From Pelagibaculum spongiae (GTDB lineage: Bacteria > Pseudomonadota > Gammaproteobacteria > Enterobacterales > Pelagibaculaceae): a stretch of 64,000 nt of DNA. The stretch lies in assembly GCF_003097315.1 (NCBI RefSeq), contig NZ_QDDL01000001.1:806001-870000 (forward strand), in the 5' to 3' direction. The position numbers and the translations under genes are program-made. Position 1 is the stretch's first letter; each line of letters starts with the position of its first letter. Shown here one piece after another: positions 18,266-28,763 of this stretch. Below the pieces are notes generated by a model. It saw nothing but the letters and a program-made list of their open reading frames with translations. It was not told where the DNA came from and did no database searches.

Positions 18266-19522
18266 CTACTGGCGAATATGCCCATCGCCCAGCACGATAT
18301 ATTTCTGACTGGTCAAACCCTCTAGGCCAACTGGACCGCGGGCATGGATCTTATCGGTGGAGATACCAATCTCGGCACCCAAGCCATATTCAAAGCCATC
18401 GGCAAATCGAGTCGAGGCATTAATCATCACCGAGCTAGAGTCAACTTCGCGGACAAACTTCATCGCCCGGGTATGGTTCTCAGTAATAATGCTCTCGGTA
18501 TGCGCCGAGCTAAAGCGGGTAATATGATCGATTGCTTCGTTCATATCTTCGACAATTTTCACTGACAACACCGGTGCTAAATATTCAGTCGCCCAATCTT
18601 GCTCGGTTGCCGGGGTTGCATCGGTCAGAATCTGTCGGGTTGCTTCACAGCCGCGCAGCTCGACTTTTTCCTTTTGATATTTCTCGGCTAATTGAGGCAA
18701 TACAGTGGCTGCAATCCCTTGGTGAACTAATAAAGTTTCCATGGTGTTACAGGTGCCATAACGGTGGCATTTGGCATTGAATGCAACCTTAACGGCTTTT
18801 TCGATATCTGCCTGATCATCGATATAGACATGGCAAATGCCATCTAGGTGTTTGATCACCAGTACTTTGGCATCGCGACTAATTCGCTCGATTAAACCTT
18901 TGCCACCACGCGGAATAATCACATCGACATAATCTTGCATGGTGATCAGTTCGCCCACTGCCGCTCTATCGGTGGTTTCCACCACCTGCACTGCATGCTT
19001 GGGCAGACCGACTTGTTCCAGGCCTTGTTGAATACATTTGGCCAATGCTTTGTTGGAATGAATCGCTTCTGAACCGCCGCGCAAAATACAGGCATTACCC
19101 GATTTCAAACACAAGCTGGCCGCTTCAATAGTGACGTTTGGCCGGGATTCATAAATAATCCCCACCACGCCTAAAGGCACCCGCATTTTACCGACTTGAA
19201 TACCGGATGGCCGATAGCTCATATCGGTGATTTCACCCACGGGATCTGCCAAACCCGCCACCTGATGCAGGCTTTCGATCATGGTATCAATGCCTGCAGG
19301 GGTTAATGCCAAGCGGTCAATCATCGCCGGCTCAAGGCCTTTATCACGACCATTTTGTAGATCTTGCTGATTGGCAGCAGCTAGCTCAGTTCGGCTGCTA
19401 TCAATCGCACTCGCCATCGCTAATAACGCATTCACTTTATCACCCGGCGCAGCGCGGCTAATCGCTCTGGAGGCTTGCCGTGCCTGCTGACCTAGGGTTT
19501 GCATATATTCAGTGACATTCAT
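18266..19522 (-). CDS. proA: Gamma-glutamyl phosphate reductase
   Basis: NADPH-dependent enzyme of proline synthesis that reduces gamma-glutamyl phosphate to glutamate semialdehyde. The 418-residue length is typical. Conserved parts include [29 protein letters not shown], and the catalytic Cys in [15 protein letters not shown]. Its partner proB is not in the window. It normally precedes nadD; here the next gene downstream is rsfS. Confidence 0.97.
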   Translation of the reverse strand: MNVTEYMQTLGQQARQASRAISRAAPGDKVNALLAMASAIDSSRTELAAANQQDLQNGRDKGLEPAMIDRLALTPAGIDTMIESLHQVAGLADPVGEITDMSYRPSGIQVGKMRVPLGVVGIIYESRPNVTIEAASLCLKSGNACILRGGSEAIHSNKALAKCIQQGLEQVGLPKHAVQVVETTDRAAVGELITMQDYVDVIIPRGGKGLIERISRDAKVLVIKHLDGICHVYIDDQADIEKAVKVAFNAKCHRYGTCNTMETLLVHQGIAATVLPQLAEKYQKEKVELRGCEATRQILTDATPATEQDWATEYLAPVLSVKIVEDMNEAIDHITRFSSAHTESIITENHTRAMKFVREVDSSSVMINASTRFADGFEYGLGAEIGISTDKIHARGPVGLEGLTSQKYIVLGDGHIRQ

Positions 19523-19756
19523 TGTTATACAGCCTCATGCTCGGATGGTGTTTTGTTCGTTTTGATTTGCGTAGATACAAGATTTGATGAGCTTTAAGCG
19601 AAATCAGACACTCACAACCCTCGATTACCACAACCGTCAATTACCACAATGCCTGATTGCGCCTGTGGCTTATCAAACCTACAGAGAACGACTTATCAAT
19701 CAAAGCAACAGAATTTGAGATTAAAACCAATACAGTTGACTGGCTTTACTATGCCC

Positions 19757-20797
19757 TTATAACGGCTCAACCGGCCTGCCAGCCATTGCCAAGCCAATGC
19801 TCAATAACTTTAACCAGACATCGCCCGGTGCCATACCTTTACAAATTCGATCGGCTTCGCCACAAGCCTCCAACCAACTTTGCCAGCTGGCGATATTGCC
19901 GTGACGACGCAAAATACTTTTCAACAGCGGCTTACGTTTATCCCATAAAAATGGCGGCAAGCCCGGCGTTTTAGCTTTGTCTAAAGCGGCGTCTGGGTTT
20001 TGACCGGCGGCTCTGGCATAAACCACTTGCGATAAGGTTCGCAGCTCACGCGCCAAGGCCCAAACCAGCAAAGTCGGCTCATCACCCTCTGCTTTCAGAC
20101 CTTCTAAAACGCGGCATACCCGTTCGGCATCACCGGCCAAACAAGCATCCACCCATTGGAAAATGTCATAGCGAGCAGAATCTGCCACTGCCTGCGCTAC
20201 TGCATCACCAGATAATGGGCCTGCCGGTAATAATAATGCCAACTTTTCAACTTCCTGACTGGCCGCTAACAAGTTGCCTTCGGTACGGGAAGATAAAATT
20301 TCGCAGGCGGATTGATCAGGTTTAAAACCGGCCTTTTGTAATCTTTGGCGAATCCAACCAGGCATTTGTTGCACGGTTGGCGGCCACAATTGAACCAGCC
20401 AACCGGCTTTATCAATCGCCTTATGCCAAGCGCTACGCTGTGCAGAACCGTCTAACTTGCCAGTCACAATCAACAGCACCGTATCAGCAGGCGGATTTTG
20501 ACAAAAACCTTTAATAATGCCACTGCCTTCGGTGCCCGGCTTGCCATTAGGCATTGCCAGTTCTAACAATTTGTAGCTAGAAAATAATGACAGGCTACCG
20601 GCATCTTCCAATAGTTCGTTCCAAACAAAGCCACTTTCAACCGAATGACGATTGCGTTCGTAGCCTTGAGCCAACAAATGTGATCGCACACTATCGGCCG
20701 TTTCCTGCACCAGCAAAGGTGCATCGCCACTAATTAAAATAACCGGCGGCAAGCCTTGTGATAGTTTGGATTGCAACTGTTCTGCTTTGATCTTCAA
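19757..20797 (-). CDS. holA: DNA polymerase III subunit delta
   Basis: Delta subunit of the clamp loader, which opens the beta sliding clamp. The 346-residue protein has the N-terminal AAA+-like domain of the family (ILISGDAPLLVQETADSV) and the conserved LFSSYKLLELAMPNGKPG segment, which carries the clamp-binding residues. The C-terminal collar domain follows. It belongs to the leuS-lptE-holA set, spaced 146 bp from lptE. Confidence 0.95.
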   Translation of the reverse strand: MKIKAEQLQSKLSQGLPPVILISGDAPLLVQETADSVRSHLLAQGYERNRHSVESGFVWNELLEDAGSLSLFSSYKLLELAMPNGKPGTEGSGIIKGFCQNPPADTVLLIVTGKLDGSAQRSAWHKAIDKAGWLVQLWPPTVQQMPGWIRQRLQKAGFKPDQSACEILSSRTEGNLLAASQEVEKLALLLPAGPLSGDAVAQAVADSARYDIFQWVDACLAGDAERVCRVLEGLKAEGDEPTLLVWALARELRTLSQVVYARAAGQNPDAALDKAKTPGLPPFLWDKRKPLLKSILRRHGNIASWQSWLEACGEADRICKGMAPGDVWLKLLSIGLAMAGRPVEPL

Positions 20798-20943
20798 AAA
20801 CCTGTCCCTGTTTCTAGCAAATGTAGAAAAGCATTAGCGCTTCCTGACAATGGAAATACGCTGAATAATGCAAGCTATTCAACGATTTATTCGATAATTG
20901 ATATCGAGATTAAAACACGACAGCCGCCTTGTATTTTGTAGGT

Positions 20944-21402
20944 TTATTTTGCAGCTTTAGCTCGTGCTAATAGCTTTTTGGCAGCACGGCGAGTCATATC
21001 ATCTACTAACAACCGTTGCTCAGCTCGGTTAGCCAAAGGGTTGGCAGTATCGGCCTGATAAACACGCATCAGTTCCATGGTTTTTTTGCGCAACGGACCT
21101 TCGGGGGTTGCGACACCCAAGGTGTATTGCACCCGATAAACCAATTCATATTCGGTGACATTATTGGATGTGTCATAACTCAAGCTACGATCAATCCATT
21201 TTTCATCGATGATTGTCAATTGCAAAGCGGCACTGGCGCTAGGTTTTAAATCTTCAGTCAAATAGCGGTAAAGCTGACTGTACTCACCATCAATTCGCAT
21301 TTCCAGCGGCTGAAATGCTTGGCTGCCACGCAAGTGAAAACCACAAGCCGATAAGGAAAGAGATAACAGCAGAAAGGAAATTAATTTCAGTGATTTCAGC
21401 AT
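20944..21402 (-). CDS. lptE: LPS-assembly lipoprotein LptE
   Basis: Outer-membrane lipoprotein that plugs LptD and delivers lipopolysaccharide to the outer leaflet. From the ATG at 21402 the protein is about 152 residues. It has a short signal and the lipobox LSAC followed by GFHLRG, the hallmark of LptE. An in-frame ATG at 21468 would add a hydrophobic stretch that is not needed for secretion, so I prefer the shorter form. It lies between leuS and holA, the conserved order. Confidence 0.94.
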   Translation of the reverse strand: MLKSLKLISFLLLSLSLSACGFHLRGSQAFQPLEMRIDGEYSQLYRYLTEDLKPSASAALQLTIIDEKWIDRSLSYDTSNNVTEYELVYRVQYTLGVATPEGPLRKKTMELMRVYQADTANPLANRAEQRLLVDDMTRRAAKKLLARAKAAK

Positions 21403-21496
21403 AGGAACAGGTTTCCCAGGTGTTAACGCAGCTAACAAGCACAAGGCAAGCAAGCACATAGCAAGCAAACGACTCGGATAGATAAATCATTTACAG

Positions 21497-21540
21497 CAAT
21501 GCCGCATAAACTGGCGAAAAACCAATTTTATGCGGCATTG
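21497..21540. other. Perfect 14-bp inverted repeat between leuS and lptE
   Basis: CAATGCCGCATAAA at 21497 and its exact complement at 21527 are separated by 16 bases. No T run follows on either strand, so it is not a classical terminator. It could be an attenuator, a transcript-stabilising hairpin or a protein site within the leuS-lptE-holA transcript. Confidence 0.7.
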
Positions 21541-21580
21541 ACTGCAGGTTACAAACCAGACTTGTTTTTAATAACAAGTG

Positions 21581-24043
21581 CTAGTTAGCAACAATACTCA
21601 CCAGTTTGCCCGGTACCACAATCACCTTGCGAATGGTTTTACCTTCTGTGTGTTTTAGCACGTTGGCATCGGCCATCGCTAAAGCTTCAATGGCGCCTTT
21701 GCTGGCGCCAGTTTCTACTTCAATTTTACCACGCAGCTTGCCATTCACCTGAAGCATAATCAGCACGCTATCTTGCTTAAGTGCTTCTGGATCAACGGTT
21801 GGCCAAGACTGGTCAATCAGAACCGTATCATGGCCCAGTGCTTTCCATAAATCGTGAGAAATATGCGGCACAATAGGCGATAACAGCAGAGTGACTGCTT
21901 CCAACGCTTCTTGCATTAATGACTTGTCTGAAGCGCTTTCCAGTGGTGCTTTTTCCAATACATTCATCAAACCCATCACCGCAGCAATTGCAGTATTGAA
22001 TTTCTGATGCTTGGCGATATCGTCACTGACCTGAACAATCGCTTTGTGCAATGCATGACGAACTTTCTTTTGATCACCATTCAATGCAGACAGATCTTGC
22101 TCGGCAGATACTAAGCCACTCTCGCTATGCTTGTGCGCTAAACGCCAAACACGCTTTAAGAATCGGCTTGCACCTTCAACACCTTCGTCTTTCCATTCCA
22201 GAGACATCTCCGGTGGCGCAGCGAACATGGTGAACAAGCGCACGGTATCGGCACCATACTTGTCGATTAAGGCTTGCGGATCGACCGTATTGCCTTTGGA
22301 CTTGGACATCTTAGTGCCGTCTTTCAACACCATGCCTTGGCATAACAAGCGCTTGAATGGCTCGTCAGAATCAACCAGGCCGGCATCACGTAACAGCTTG
22401 TGGAAGAAACGGGCATATAACAGGTGCATTACCGCGTGTTCAATACCACCGATATATTGATCGACTGGTAGCCAGTAGTTGGCCTTTGCCGGATCTAACA
22501 TGCCGTCAGTGGTATCGGCGCTGCAGTAGCGCGCGTAATACCAGCTGGACTCCATGAAAGTATCAAAGGTGTCGGTTTCACGGAATGCTGGCTGACCATT
22601 GTGAGTAGTCTTAGCCCACGCAGGATCTGCTTTGATTGGCGATTGGATACCATCCATGATCACATCTTCAGGCAACAAAACCGGTAGCTCATCAGCGGGA
22701 ACCGGAATTTCCTGGCCATCTTCTGTGTATTTGAATGGAATTGGGGTACCCCAATAACGCTGACGGGAAACACCCCAGTCGCGCAATCGGTAGTTGACCT
22801 TAACCTTGCCTTTATCAGCAGCGACCAGTTTGTCTGAAATCGCATCAAATGCAGCGGCGGAATCTAATCCGTCGAATTCACCTGAATTGATCAAGGTGCC
22901 TTTTTCGGTATAAGCCACTTCAGCAATTGAAGTGTCGCTACCGTCAGCAGCAGTGATCACTTGCTTGATCTCAATGCCGTACTTAGTCGCAAATTCGTAG
23001 TCACGTTGATCGTGACCTGGAACTGCCATTACTGCGCCCGATCCATATTCCATCAGTACGAAGTTAGCCACCCAAACCGGTACTTCTTCACCAGTAATCG
23101 GATGAATTGCCATTAAGCCGGTGTTAACGCCTTTCTTCTCCATGGTCGCCATTTCGGCTTCGGAGACACCTGATTGCTTACATTCTTCAATAAATGCTTT
23201 CAGCTCAGGGTTGCTTTCAGCAACAGATAAAGCGATTGGATGCTCAGCTGCCAAGGCAACATAGCTAACACCCATTACGGTATCTGGGCGAGTGGTGTAG
23301 ATATCGAATGTATCCGCCACGCCTTCAATTGGCTGAGCCAAATCGAACGTCATTTCAACGCCACGGGATTTACCAATCCAATTACGCTGCATTGCTTTAA
23401 CCTGTTCAGGCCAGTCTAACTGGTCTAAATCGGCTAACAGGTCTTCAGCATAAGCGGTAATTTTGATAAACCACTGGGGGATTTCTTTACGAATAACTTT
23501 GGTATCACAACGCCAGCAACAGCCATCTTCAACCTGCTCGTTGGCCAATACCGTTTGGTCATTTGGGCACCAGTTGACTGCGGCAGTTTTCTTATAGACC
23601 AAACCTTTTTCATACAGCTTGGTGAAGAACCACTGTTCCCACTTGTAATATTCAGGGGTACAGGTCGCCAGTTCGCGGTCCCAGTCATAACCAAAACCTA
23701 AACGCTTTAACTGATTACGCATGTAATCAATGTTTTCGTAGGTCCAAGGTGCCGGTGCGGTGTTGTTTTTGATTGCGGCGTTTTCAGCAGGCAGTCCGAA
23801 TGCATCCCAGCCCATTGGCTGCAATACGTTCTTGCCTTGCATGCGCATATAACGACTCACTACATCACCAATGGTGTAGTTTCGCACATGCCCCATGTGT
23901 AATCGGCCACTTGGGTAAGGAAACATCGACAGACAGTAAAATTTTTCCTGACCGGGTTTTTCCGTAACCTTAAAACTCTTGTTCTCTTCCCAGTGCTGCT
24001 GGGCCGCCGCTTCGGTTTGTTGCGGCTGATACTCTTGGTGCAT
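21581..24043 (-). CDS. leuS: Leucyl-tRNA synthetase
   Basis: Class I aminoacyl-tRNA synthetase charging tRNA-Leu. The ATG at 24043 (MHQEYQPQQ) gives 820 residues, while upstream in-frame codons would add a non-conserved 26-residue extension. Signatures are the HIGH-type motif [12 protein letters not shown], the CP1 editing domain with TTRPDT, the zinc-like loop with cysteines near [13 protein letters not shown], and KMSKSKGN near the C-terminus. First gene of the leuS-lptE-holA group and divergent from dacA. Confidence 0.97.
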   Translation of the reverse strand: MHQEYQPQQTEAAAQQHWEENKSFKVTEKPGQEKFYCLSMFPYPSGRLHMGHVRNYTIGDVVSRYMRMQGKNVLQPMGWDAFGLPAENAAIKNNTAPAPWTYENIDYMRNQLKRLGFGYDWDRELATCTPEYYKWEQWFFTKLYEKGLVYKKTAAVNWCPNDQTVLANEQVEDGCCWRCDTKVIRKEIPQWFIKITAYAEDLLADLDQLDWPEQVKAMQRNWIGKSRGVEMTFDLAQPIEGVADTFDIYTTRPDTVMGVSYVALAAEHPIALSVAESNPELKAFIEECKQSGVSEAEMATMEKKGVNTGLMAIHPITGEEVPVWVANFVLMEYGSGAVMAVPGHDQRDYEFATKYGIEIKQVITAADGSDTSIAEVAYTEKGTLINSGEFDGLDSAAAFDAISDKLVAADKGKVKVNYRLRDWGVSRQRYWGTPIPFKYTEDGQEIPVPADELPVLLPEDVIMDGIQSPIKADPAWAKTTHNGQPAFRETDTFDTFMESSWYYARYCSADTTDGMLDPAKANYWLPVDQYIGGIEHAVMHLLYARFFHKLLRDAGLVDSDEPFKRLLCQGMVLKDGTKMSKSKGNTVDPQALIDKYGADTVRLFTMFAAPPEMSLEWKDEGVEGASRFLKRVWRLAHKHSESGLVSAEQDLSALNGDQKKVRHALHKAIVQVSDDIAKHQKFNTAIAAVMGLMNVLEKAPLESASDKSLMQEALEAVTLLLSPIVPHISHDLWKALGHDTVLIDQSWPTVDPEALKQDSVLIMLQVNGKLRGKIEVETGASKGAIEALAMADANVLKHTEGKTIRKVIVVPGKLVSIVAN

Positions 24044-24221
24044 CTGCGAATCTCGTGTGAGGAATCTGTAACAAAATAAAATCAGCCCGCAAGGATACCG
24101 TGTTGCCCCAGCATGCAGCAACCTTGCAATATCAAAGCTAATTAGCCAAAGGCGGTTAACTCTTGCTCGACGAGTCTATACAATGTTGCTTTATGCTAAA
24201 AACTTTCTATTTGTCATATTT

Positions 24222-25400
24222 ATGAGCCTAAGTCGATCTATTCTACGCACGATCAGTACTATCAAACGTACCTGCGCCGTCGCCCTATTAGTGGTTTCTG
24301 TTCCCGCTACGGCAGCATTTATTCCCGCCGCACCAGAGTTAGCTGCAAAATCCTATGTATTGATGGACTTTGACAGTGGCCGAGTTCTGGTTAACCAAAA
24401 TGGTGATGATCAGGTTGAACCTGCCAGCTTAACTAAAATGATGACCGTTTATGTGGTCGATCAGGAACTAGCGGGTGGCCGCTTAAACAAAGATGAACTG
24501 GTTCGTATCAGTAAAAAAGCCTGGAAAACTGAAGGCTCAAGAATGTTTGTCGATGTAAACACCAAGGTTCGGGTCGGAGACCTGCTCAAAGGTGTCATCA
24601 TTCAATCGGGTAATGATGCATCGGTGGCACTGGCTGAGCATATTGCTGGTACTGAAGAAGCTTTTGCCGAATTAATGAACACCTATGCCGTGAAATTAAA
24701 CATGACCGGCAGCCATTTTATGAATGCCACCGGCTTGCCAGCAGAAGGTCATTACACCACTGCGATGGATATGGCGACATTAGCTCAGGCAATCATTCGT
24801 GATTTTCCAGAAAACTATTCACTCTATTCAGAGAAATGGTTTAAATGGAATGACATTCGCCAACCTAACCGCAACAAGCTGTTATGGCGTGATTCATCGG
24901 TTGACGGTTTAAAAACCGGTCATACCGAAGCCGCTGGTTTCTGCTTGGTGACTTCTGCCAAGAAAAAGAACATGCGCTTGATCTCGGCAGTAATGGGCAC
25001 CAAAAGCGACAATGCTCGCGCCCAAGAAAGCCAAAAGCTACTGACTTATGGTTTCCGTTTCTTTGAAACTCACAAGCTTTATCAAGCAGCGCAGCCCCTG
25101 CACCAGTCACGTATTTGGAAAGGCAGCCAAGAGCAGCTCGAGCTGGGTCTGGCACAAGACTTTTACATCACCGTGCCACGTGGCCAAAAGCCAAATTTGA
25201 AAGCAGAAATGGTAATCGACCAACCATTTCTTGAAGCACCTGCCGCCAAAGGCGAACAATTTGGCAAAGTAGAAGTGAAGCTGGAAGGTGCAGTGATTGC
25301 TGAGCGGCCTTTAGTTGCTTTGCAAGCAGTCGAAGAAGGCGGTTTATTCAGCCGCCTGTGGGATTCACTAATCCTATTGATTAAACGCTTACTTATTTGA
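24222..25400 (+). CDS. dacA: D-alanyl-D-alanine carboxypeptidase (PBP5/6 family)
   Basis: Class C low-molecular-weight PBP that removes the terminal D-Ala from peptidoglycan stem peptides. Active-site motifs are SLTK, SGN and KTG. After a signal peptide ending near PATAAF, the catalytic domain is followed by a beta-rich stalk and a C-terminal amphipathic anchor (LWDSLILLIKRLLI) that holds it on the inner membrane. Start may be the ATG at 24222 or one at 24183. dacA normally follows rlpA; here it is divergent from leuS and heads the dacA-dat-ybeD-lipB-lipA run. Confidence 0.95.
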   Translation: MSLSRSILRTISTIKRTCAVALLVVSVPATAAFIPAAPELAAKSYVLMDFDSGRVLVNQNGDDQVEPASLTKMMTVYVVDQELAGGRLNKDELVRISKKAWKTEGSRMFVDVNTKVRVGDLLKGVIIQSGNDASVALAEHIAGTEEAFAELMNTYAVKLNMTGSHFMNATGLPAEGHYTTAMDMATLAQAIIRDFPENYSLYSEKWFKWNDIRQPNRNKLLWRDSSVDGLKTGHTEAAGFCLVTSAKKKNMRLISAVMGTKSDNARAQESQKLLTYGFRFFETHKLYQAAQPLHQSRIWKGSQEQLELGLAQDFYITVPRGQKPNLKAEMVIDQPFLEAPAAKGEQFGKVEVKLEGAVIAERPLVALQAVEEGGLFSRLWDSLILLIKRLLI

Positions 25401-25483
25401 TTCTTTTGAATTGAATTTTTTACTTGATCGACTGGCAACAGGCTGCGACTCTATACTTTGTAGATAATTTATAAGTAGTAGCG

Positions 25484-26344
25484 GTGTCTCAAATGCAGCC
25501 TGTTGCCTGGCTCAACGGCGAGTTTCTTCCTCAATCTGAAGCTCGCATCTCCCCAATGGATCGTGGTTTTCTATTTGCTGATGGCATTTATGAAGTGGTG
25601 CCAGTATTTGCTGGAAAGCCTTTAGCCATCGAACAACATCTAATTCGACTGACGCAAAGCCTCGAATCTATCCAGCACCCCAACCCCCTCTCAATCGAAC
25701 AATGGACCACAACCATTGAGCAGTTAATTGAGAAAAATGGCGGCGGTGATATTGGGGTTTATATTCAGGTGACTCGCGGCAGTTATCAAAAGCGAACCCA
25801 CCAGTTTCCACCACTGGAAAATACCCAGCCAACGGTATTTATGACCGCTTCCTCACTGCCAGCATTTTCAGCCGAGGCTATCGGCAATGGATTTCACGCA
25901 ATTACCAGTGATGATTTTCGTTGGGGGCGTTGCGATATTAAATCGGTCGCTTTGCTCGGCCATTGCATGTTGCGTCAACAATCATTTGAGCAAGATGCAA
26001 TTGAAACTCTGCTGGAAAAAGATGGCTGGTTAACTGAAGGGACGTCTTCCAACGTTTTTCTAATCAAAGATGGTCGACTGTTAACGCCGAAAGCCGACTT
26101 ACGCATTCTCAATGGGATCACCCGTCAATTGGTTATCGACCTAGCGCGTCAGGCAGATATTCCAGTTGAGATTCGCGACATTCATATCGAAGCCTTGTTT
26201 AAAGCAGATGAAGTGTTCATCACCAGTTCAACCAAGGATCTGCTACCGATCGTCAAAATCGACAACAAAACAGTTGCGAATGGCCAGCCAGGCCCCATCT
26301 GGGAAAAACTAACGCAGACTTATCAGCAACTGAAAAGCCAATAG
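25484..26344 (+). CDS. dat: D-amino acid aminotransferase
   Basis: Fold-type IV PLP enzyme, 286 residues, interconverting D-alanine and D-glutamate with 2-oxo acids. Conserved features include YLNGEF-type opening (WLNGEF), DRGFLFADGIYEV, the PLP lysine in RCDIKSVALLGH, and LTEGTSSNVFLI. Its place directly after dacA fits recycling of D-alanine released from the wall. A branched-chain or 4-amino-4-deoxychorismate lyase assignment is less likely given the sequence pattern. The GTG at 25484 and an ATG at 25493 are both possible starts. Confidence 0.88.
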   Translation: MSQMQPVAWLNGEFLPQSEARISPMDRGFLFADGIYEVVPVFAGKPLAIEQHLIRLTQSLESIQHPNPLSIEQWTTTIEQLIEKNGGGDIGVYIQVTRGSYQKRTHQFPPLENTQPTVFMTASSLPAFSAEAIGNGFHAITSDDFRWGRCDIKSVALLGHCMLRQQSFEQDAIETLLEKDGWLTEGTSSNVFLIKDGRLLTPKADLRILNGITRQLVIDLARQADIPVEIRDIHIEALFKADEVFITSSTKDLLPIVKIDNKTVANGQPGPIWEKLTQTYQQLKSQ

Positions 26345-26403
26345 CGACCCCATCGCAATTGGCACTAGTTATGCGATAATCCTGCTATTAATTTCAAAAG
26401 ATC

Positions 26404-26446
26404 ATGCCAGCTGAAAACCTTGTGTAAGCTGGCGTGAATTTTTTTT
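26404..26446 (+). terminator. Probable terminator after dat
   Basis: A 9-bp stem ATGCCAGCT/AGCTGGCGT (one U-G pair) is followed after a short gap by a run of eight T. It separates dat from ybeD and may allow partial readthrough. Confidence 0.6.
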
Positions 26447-26486
26447 AGCCAAGAATATATTTTGGCTTTGTTTTAAGAGAACTTTT

Positions 26487-26792
26487 ATGGCCAGCCAAAA
26501 CAAACCCTCTGCCGGCACTGATGCAGCCAATCGAACCGATGAAATTTTCGACTTTCCCTGCAGCTTCCCAATTAAAGTGATGGGCCGAACTACTGCGGAT
26601 ATTCACAGCATTGTTTGCAAGGTAATGGAAAAGAACGTCAAGGATTTTTCAGACAAGATGATCAAGGTTCGCCCGAGCAAAGGTGATAAATTTATTGCGA
26701 TTACTGCAACGATTATCGCCACCAGCAAAGCACAACTGGATGCAATCTATCTGGAACTTAACGGTCATCCAGATGTGATGATGACCTTATAA
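26487..26792 (+). CDS. ybeD: YbeD-like DUF493 protein
   Basis: Small cytoplasmic protein of 101 residues, ferredoxin-like ACT-type fold. Conserved residues FPCSFPIKVMGR and the C-terminal LDAIYLELNGHPDVMMTL identify the family. It is nearly always next to lipB. A ligand-binding regulatory role in lipoate metabolism has been proposed but not established. AAGAGA upstream supports the start. Confidence 0.92.
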   Translation: MASQNKPSAGTDAANRTDEIFDFPCSFPIKVMGRTTADIHSIVCKVMEKNVKDFSDKMIKVRPSKGDKFIAITATIIATSKAQLDAIYLELNGHPDVMMTL

Positions 26793-26837
26793 CTTCCATT
26801 CTGTTGTCCGTTCTTTGAGATCAATGAGCCGGGAAAT

Positions 26838-27485
26838 ATGAGCCAATCTATTGCCGATACCCTGCAGGTTCGCTGGTTAGGTCGCGTTGACTACCAGACA
26901 ACTTGGCAGCAAATGCGCGACTACACAGATAACCGAGATCAAAACAGTCCCGACCAATTATGGCTACTGGAACACCACCCTGTGTTTACCCAAGGCCAGG
27001 CAGGCAAAGCCGAGCATGTGTTAGCTGCTGGTGACATTCCGGTGGTGCAAACCGATCGCGGCGGCCAAGTGACTTATCACGGCCCGGGCCAGCTGATTGG
27101 TTATTTTTTGATAGATTTGAAACGAAAGAATATTGGTATTCGGCCACTAGTCACTGGCATCGAGCAAAGTCTGGTGGAATATTTGAATCAGCAAGGCATT
27201 AACGCAGCTGCCGATCCCAATGCACCAGGCGTTTATATCGACGGTTCGAAAATTGCCTCTTTAGGGTTGCGAGTTCGCAAGTTTCGCAGCTATCACGGGC
27301 TAGGCTTGAATGTTAATACAGACCTTGAACCTTTCCTTAGAATTAACCCCTGCGGTTATCAGGGCATGCAAATGACCCGGATGAGTGACTTTGGTCTGAC
27401 CCAGTCAGTTGAACAGGCTGGAACAGAACTTGCGCCGGTTATCGCAAAACTACTGGATTACACCCATATTCAATGGGACAAGTAA
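26838..27485 (+). CDS. lipB: Octanoyltransferase LipB
   Basis: Transfers octanoate from acyl carrier protein to lipoyl domains, the first step of protein lipoylation. The 215-residue protein shows PVFTQGQAGKAEHVL, RGGQVTYHGPGQLIGYFL (catalytic region), GVYIDGSKIASLGLRVR with the active-site Lys, and the Cys in the PCGYQGMQMT segment. GGGA precedes the start. It is followed 168 bp later by lipA, which completes the pathway. Confidence 0.97.
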   Translation: MSQSIADTLQVRWLGRVDYQTTWQQMRDYTDNRDQNSPDQLWLLEHHPVFTQGQAGKAEHVLAAGDIPVVQTDRGGQVTYHGPGQLIGYFLIDLKRKNIGIRPLVTGIEQSLVEYLNQQGINAAADPNAPGVYIDGSKIASLGLRVRKFRSYHGLGLNVNTDLEPFLRINPCGYQGMQMTRMSDFGLTQSVEQAGTELAPVIAKLLDYTHIQWDK

Positions 27486-27653
27486 CCTTATGTTGAGCCC
27501 GTCACCTAAGGTTAATACCCTAGTAACCGACTCAGAAATTGGTCTGACAATTTTGCAATAACGTCAGACACTTGCAAGCACTCGCCAGGCGGCTATTATC
27601 TCCAACCAGAGATTGCTTGCCTGGGGTCGTCAGGTCAAAAACCGAGAGAAAGC

Positions 27654-28619
27654 ATGACAGAAGCACGCAAAACCTTTGAAAAAGGCGAAAAACAACGCGG
27701 TGCCGACAAATTGGCACGGATCCCAGTCAAAGTAATCACGACTGAAGAAGTACTACGCAAACCTGAATGGTTGAAAGTTAGAGTCTCCACGTCTTCATCG
27801 GCAGAAATTAACCGAATCAAAAAGACCTTGCGTGACAATAAACTACATACCGTTTGCGAAGAAGCCAGCTGTCCAAATCTGGCAGAATGTTTTAGTCACG
27901 GTACTGCGACCTTCATGATCATGGGTGATATTTGCACCCGCCGCTGCCCCTTCTGTGATGTTGCCCACGGCAAGCCACTTCCGTTAGATACGGAAGAGCC
28001 TGCAACGCTGGCAAAAACAGTCAAAGAGATGCGTCTATCTTATGTGGTTATCACCTCGGTTGACCGTGATGACGAACGCGATGGTGGTGCGAGTCACTTT
28101 TCCCGTTGCGTTGAAGAAATTCGCAAGCAAAGCCCAAGAACTCAGGTAGAAATTTTAACTCCTGACTATCGCGGGCGAATGGATGAAGCACTACAAGCAC
28201 ACAATGTTTGCTTGCCCGATGTGTTCAACCACAATTTAGAAACCATTCCTCGTTTGTACAAGCAGTGCCGCCCAGGCAGTGACTATCAATGGTCACTCAC
28301 TTTGCTGCAGAAATTTAGCGAAATGGCACCCGATGTTCCGACTAAGTCTGGCTTGATGCTGGGCCTTGGCGAAACCAACGAAGAAATCGTTGAAGTATTA
28401 AAAGACTTGCGCGCCCATGGCGTGACAGGTTTGACACTGGGCCAGTACTTGCAACCAAGCAAGCATCACTTACCAGTTGATCGCTTTGTTCCACCGGCTG
28501 AATTTGATGAATTAGGTCAGATCGCGAAAGATCTTGGCTTTATCAATGTGGCTTCTGGACCAATGGTACGTTCGTCTTACCATGCAGATATGCAAGCACA
28601 GGGTAAAGAAGTGAAGTAA
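27654..28619 (+). CDS. lipA: Lipoyl synthase LipA
   Basis: Radical SAM enzyme inserting two sulfurs into octanoyl groups on lipoyl domains. The 321-residue protein has the auxiliary iron-sulfur cysteines in [12 protein letters not shown] and the radical SAM motif [13 protein letters not shown]. The C-terminal [11 protein letters not shown] supplies the serine ligand typical of LipA. GAGAGAAAG upstream of the ATG fits a ribosome binding site. Confidence 0.98.
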   Translation: MTEARKTFEKGEKQRGADKLARIPVKVITTEEVLRKPEWLKVRVSTSSSAEINRIKKTLRDNKLHTVCEEASCPNLAECFSHGTATFMIMGDICTRRCPFCDVAHGKPLPLDTEEPATLAKTVKEMRLSYVVITSVDRDDERDGGASHFSRCVEEIRKQSPRTQVEILTPDYRGRMDEALQAHNVCLPDVFNHNLETIPRLYKQCRPGSDYQWSLTLLQKFSEMAPDVPTKSGLMLGLGETNEEIVEVLKDLRAHGVTGLTLGQYLQPSKHHLPVDRFVPPAEFDELGQIAKDLGFINVASGPMVRSSYHADMQAQGKEVK

Positions 28620-28642
28620 TTTTCTCTTCATAACCGGTCGCT

Positions 28643-28693
28643 AAAAACGCCGAATCTGATAGCCTTGCGCTATTCGATTCGGCGTTTTTATTT
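28643..28693 (+). terminator. Rho-independent terminator after lipA
   Basis: A strong stem AAAAACGCCGAATC/GATTCGGCGTTTTT with a 19-base loop ends in a T-rich tract just downstream of lipA. Confidence 0.93.
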
Positions 28694-28763
28694 GAGCATC
28701 GCTAGGCAAAAAGTCAGGGCGCGACTTGCCTAATGTCTAGCCAAGGTTTGAAATGGAGTTTCT

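Noticed and set aside
24183..24221. Upstream dacA start adding 13 residues
   Set aside because: Neither start has a strong ribosome binding site; the shorter form gives a more usual signal peptide. Left unresolved but shorter form used.
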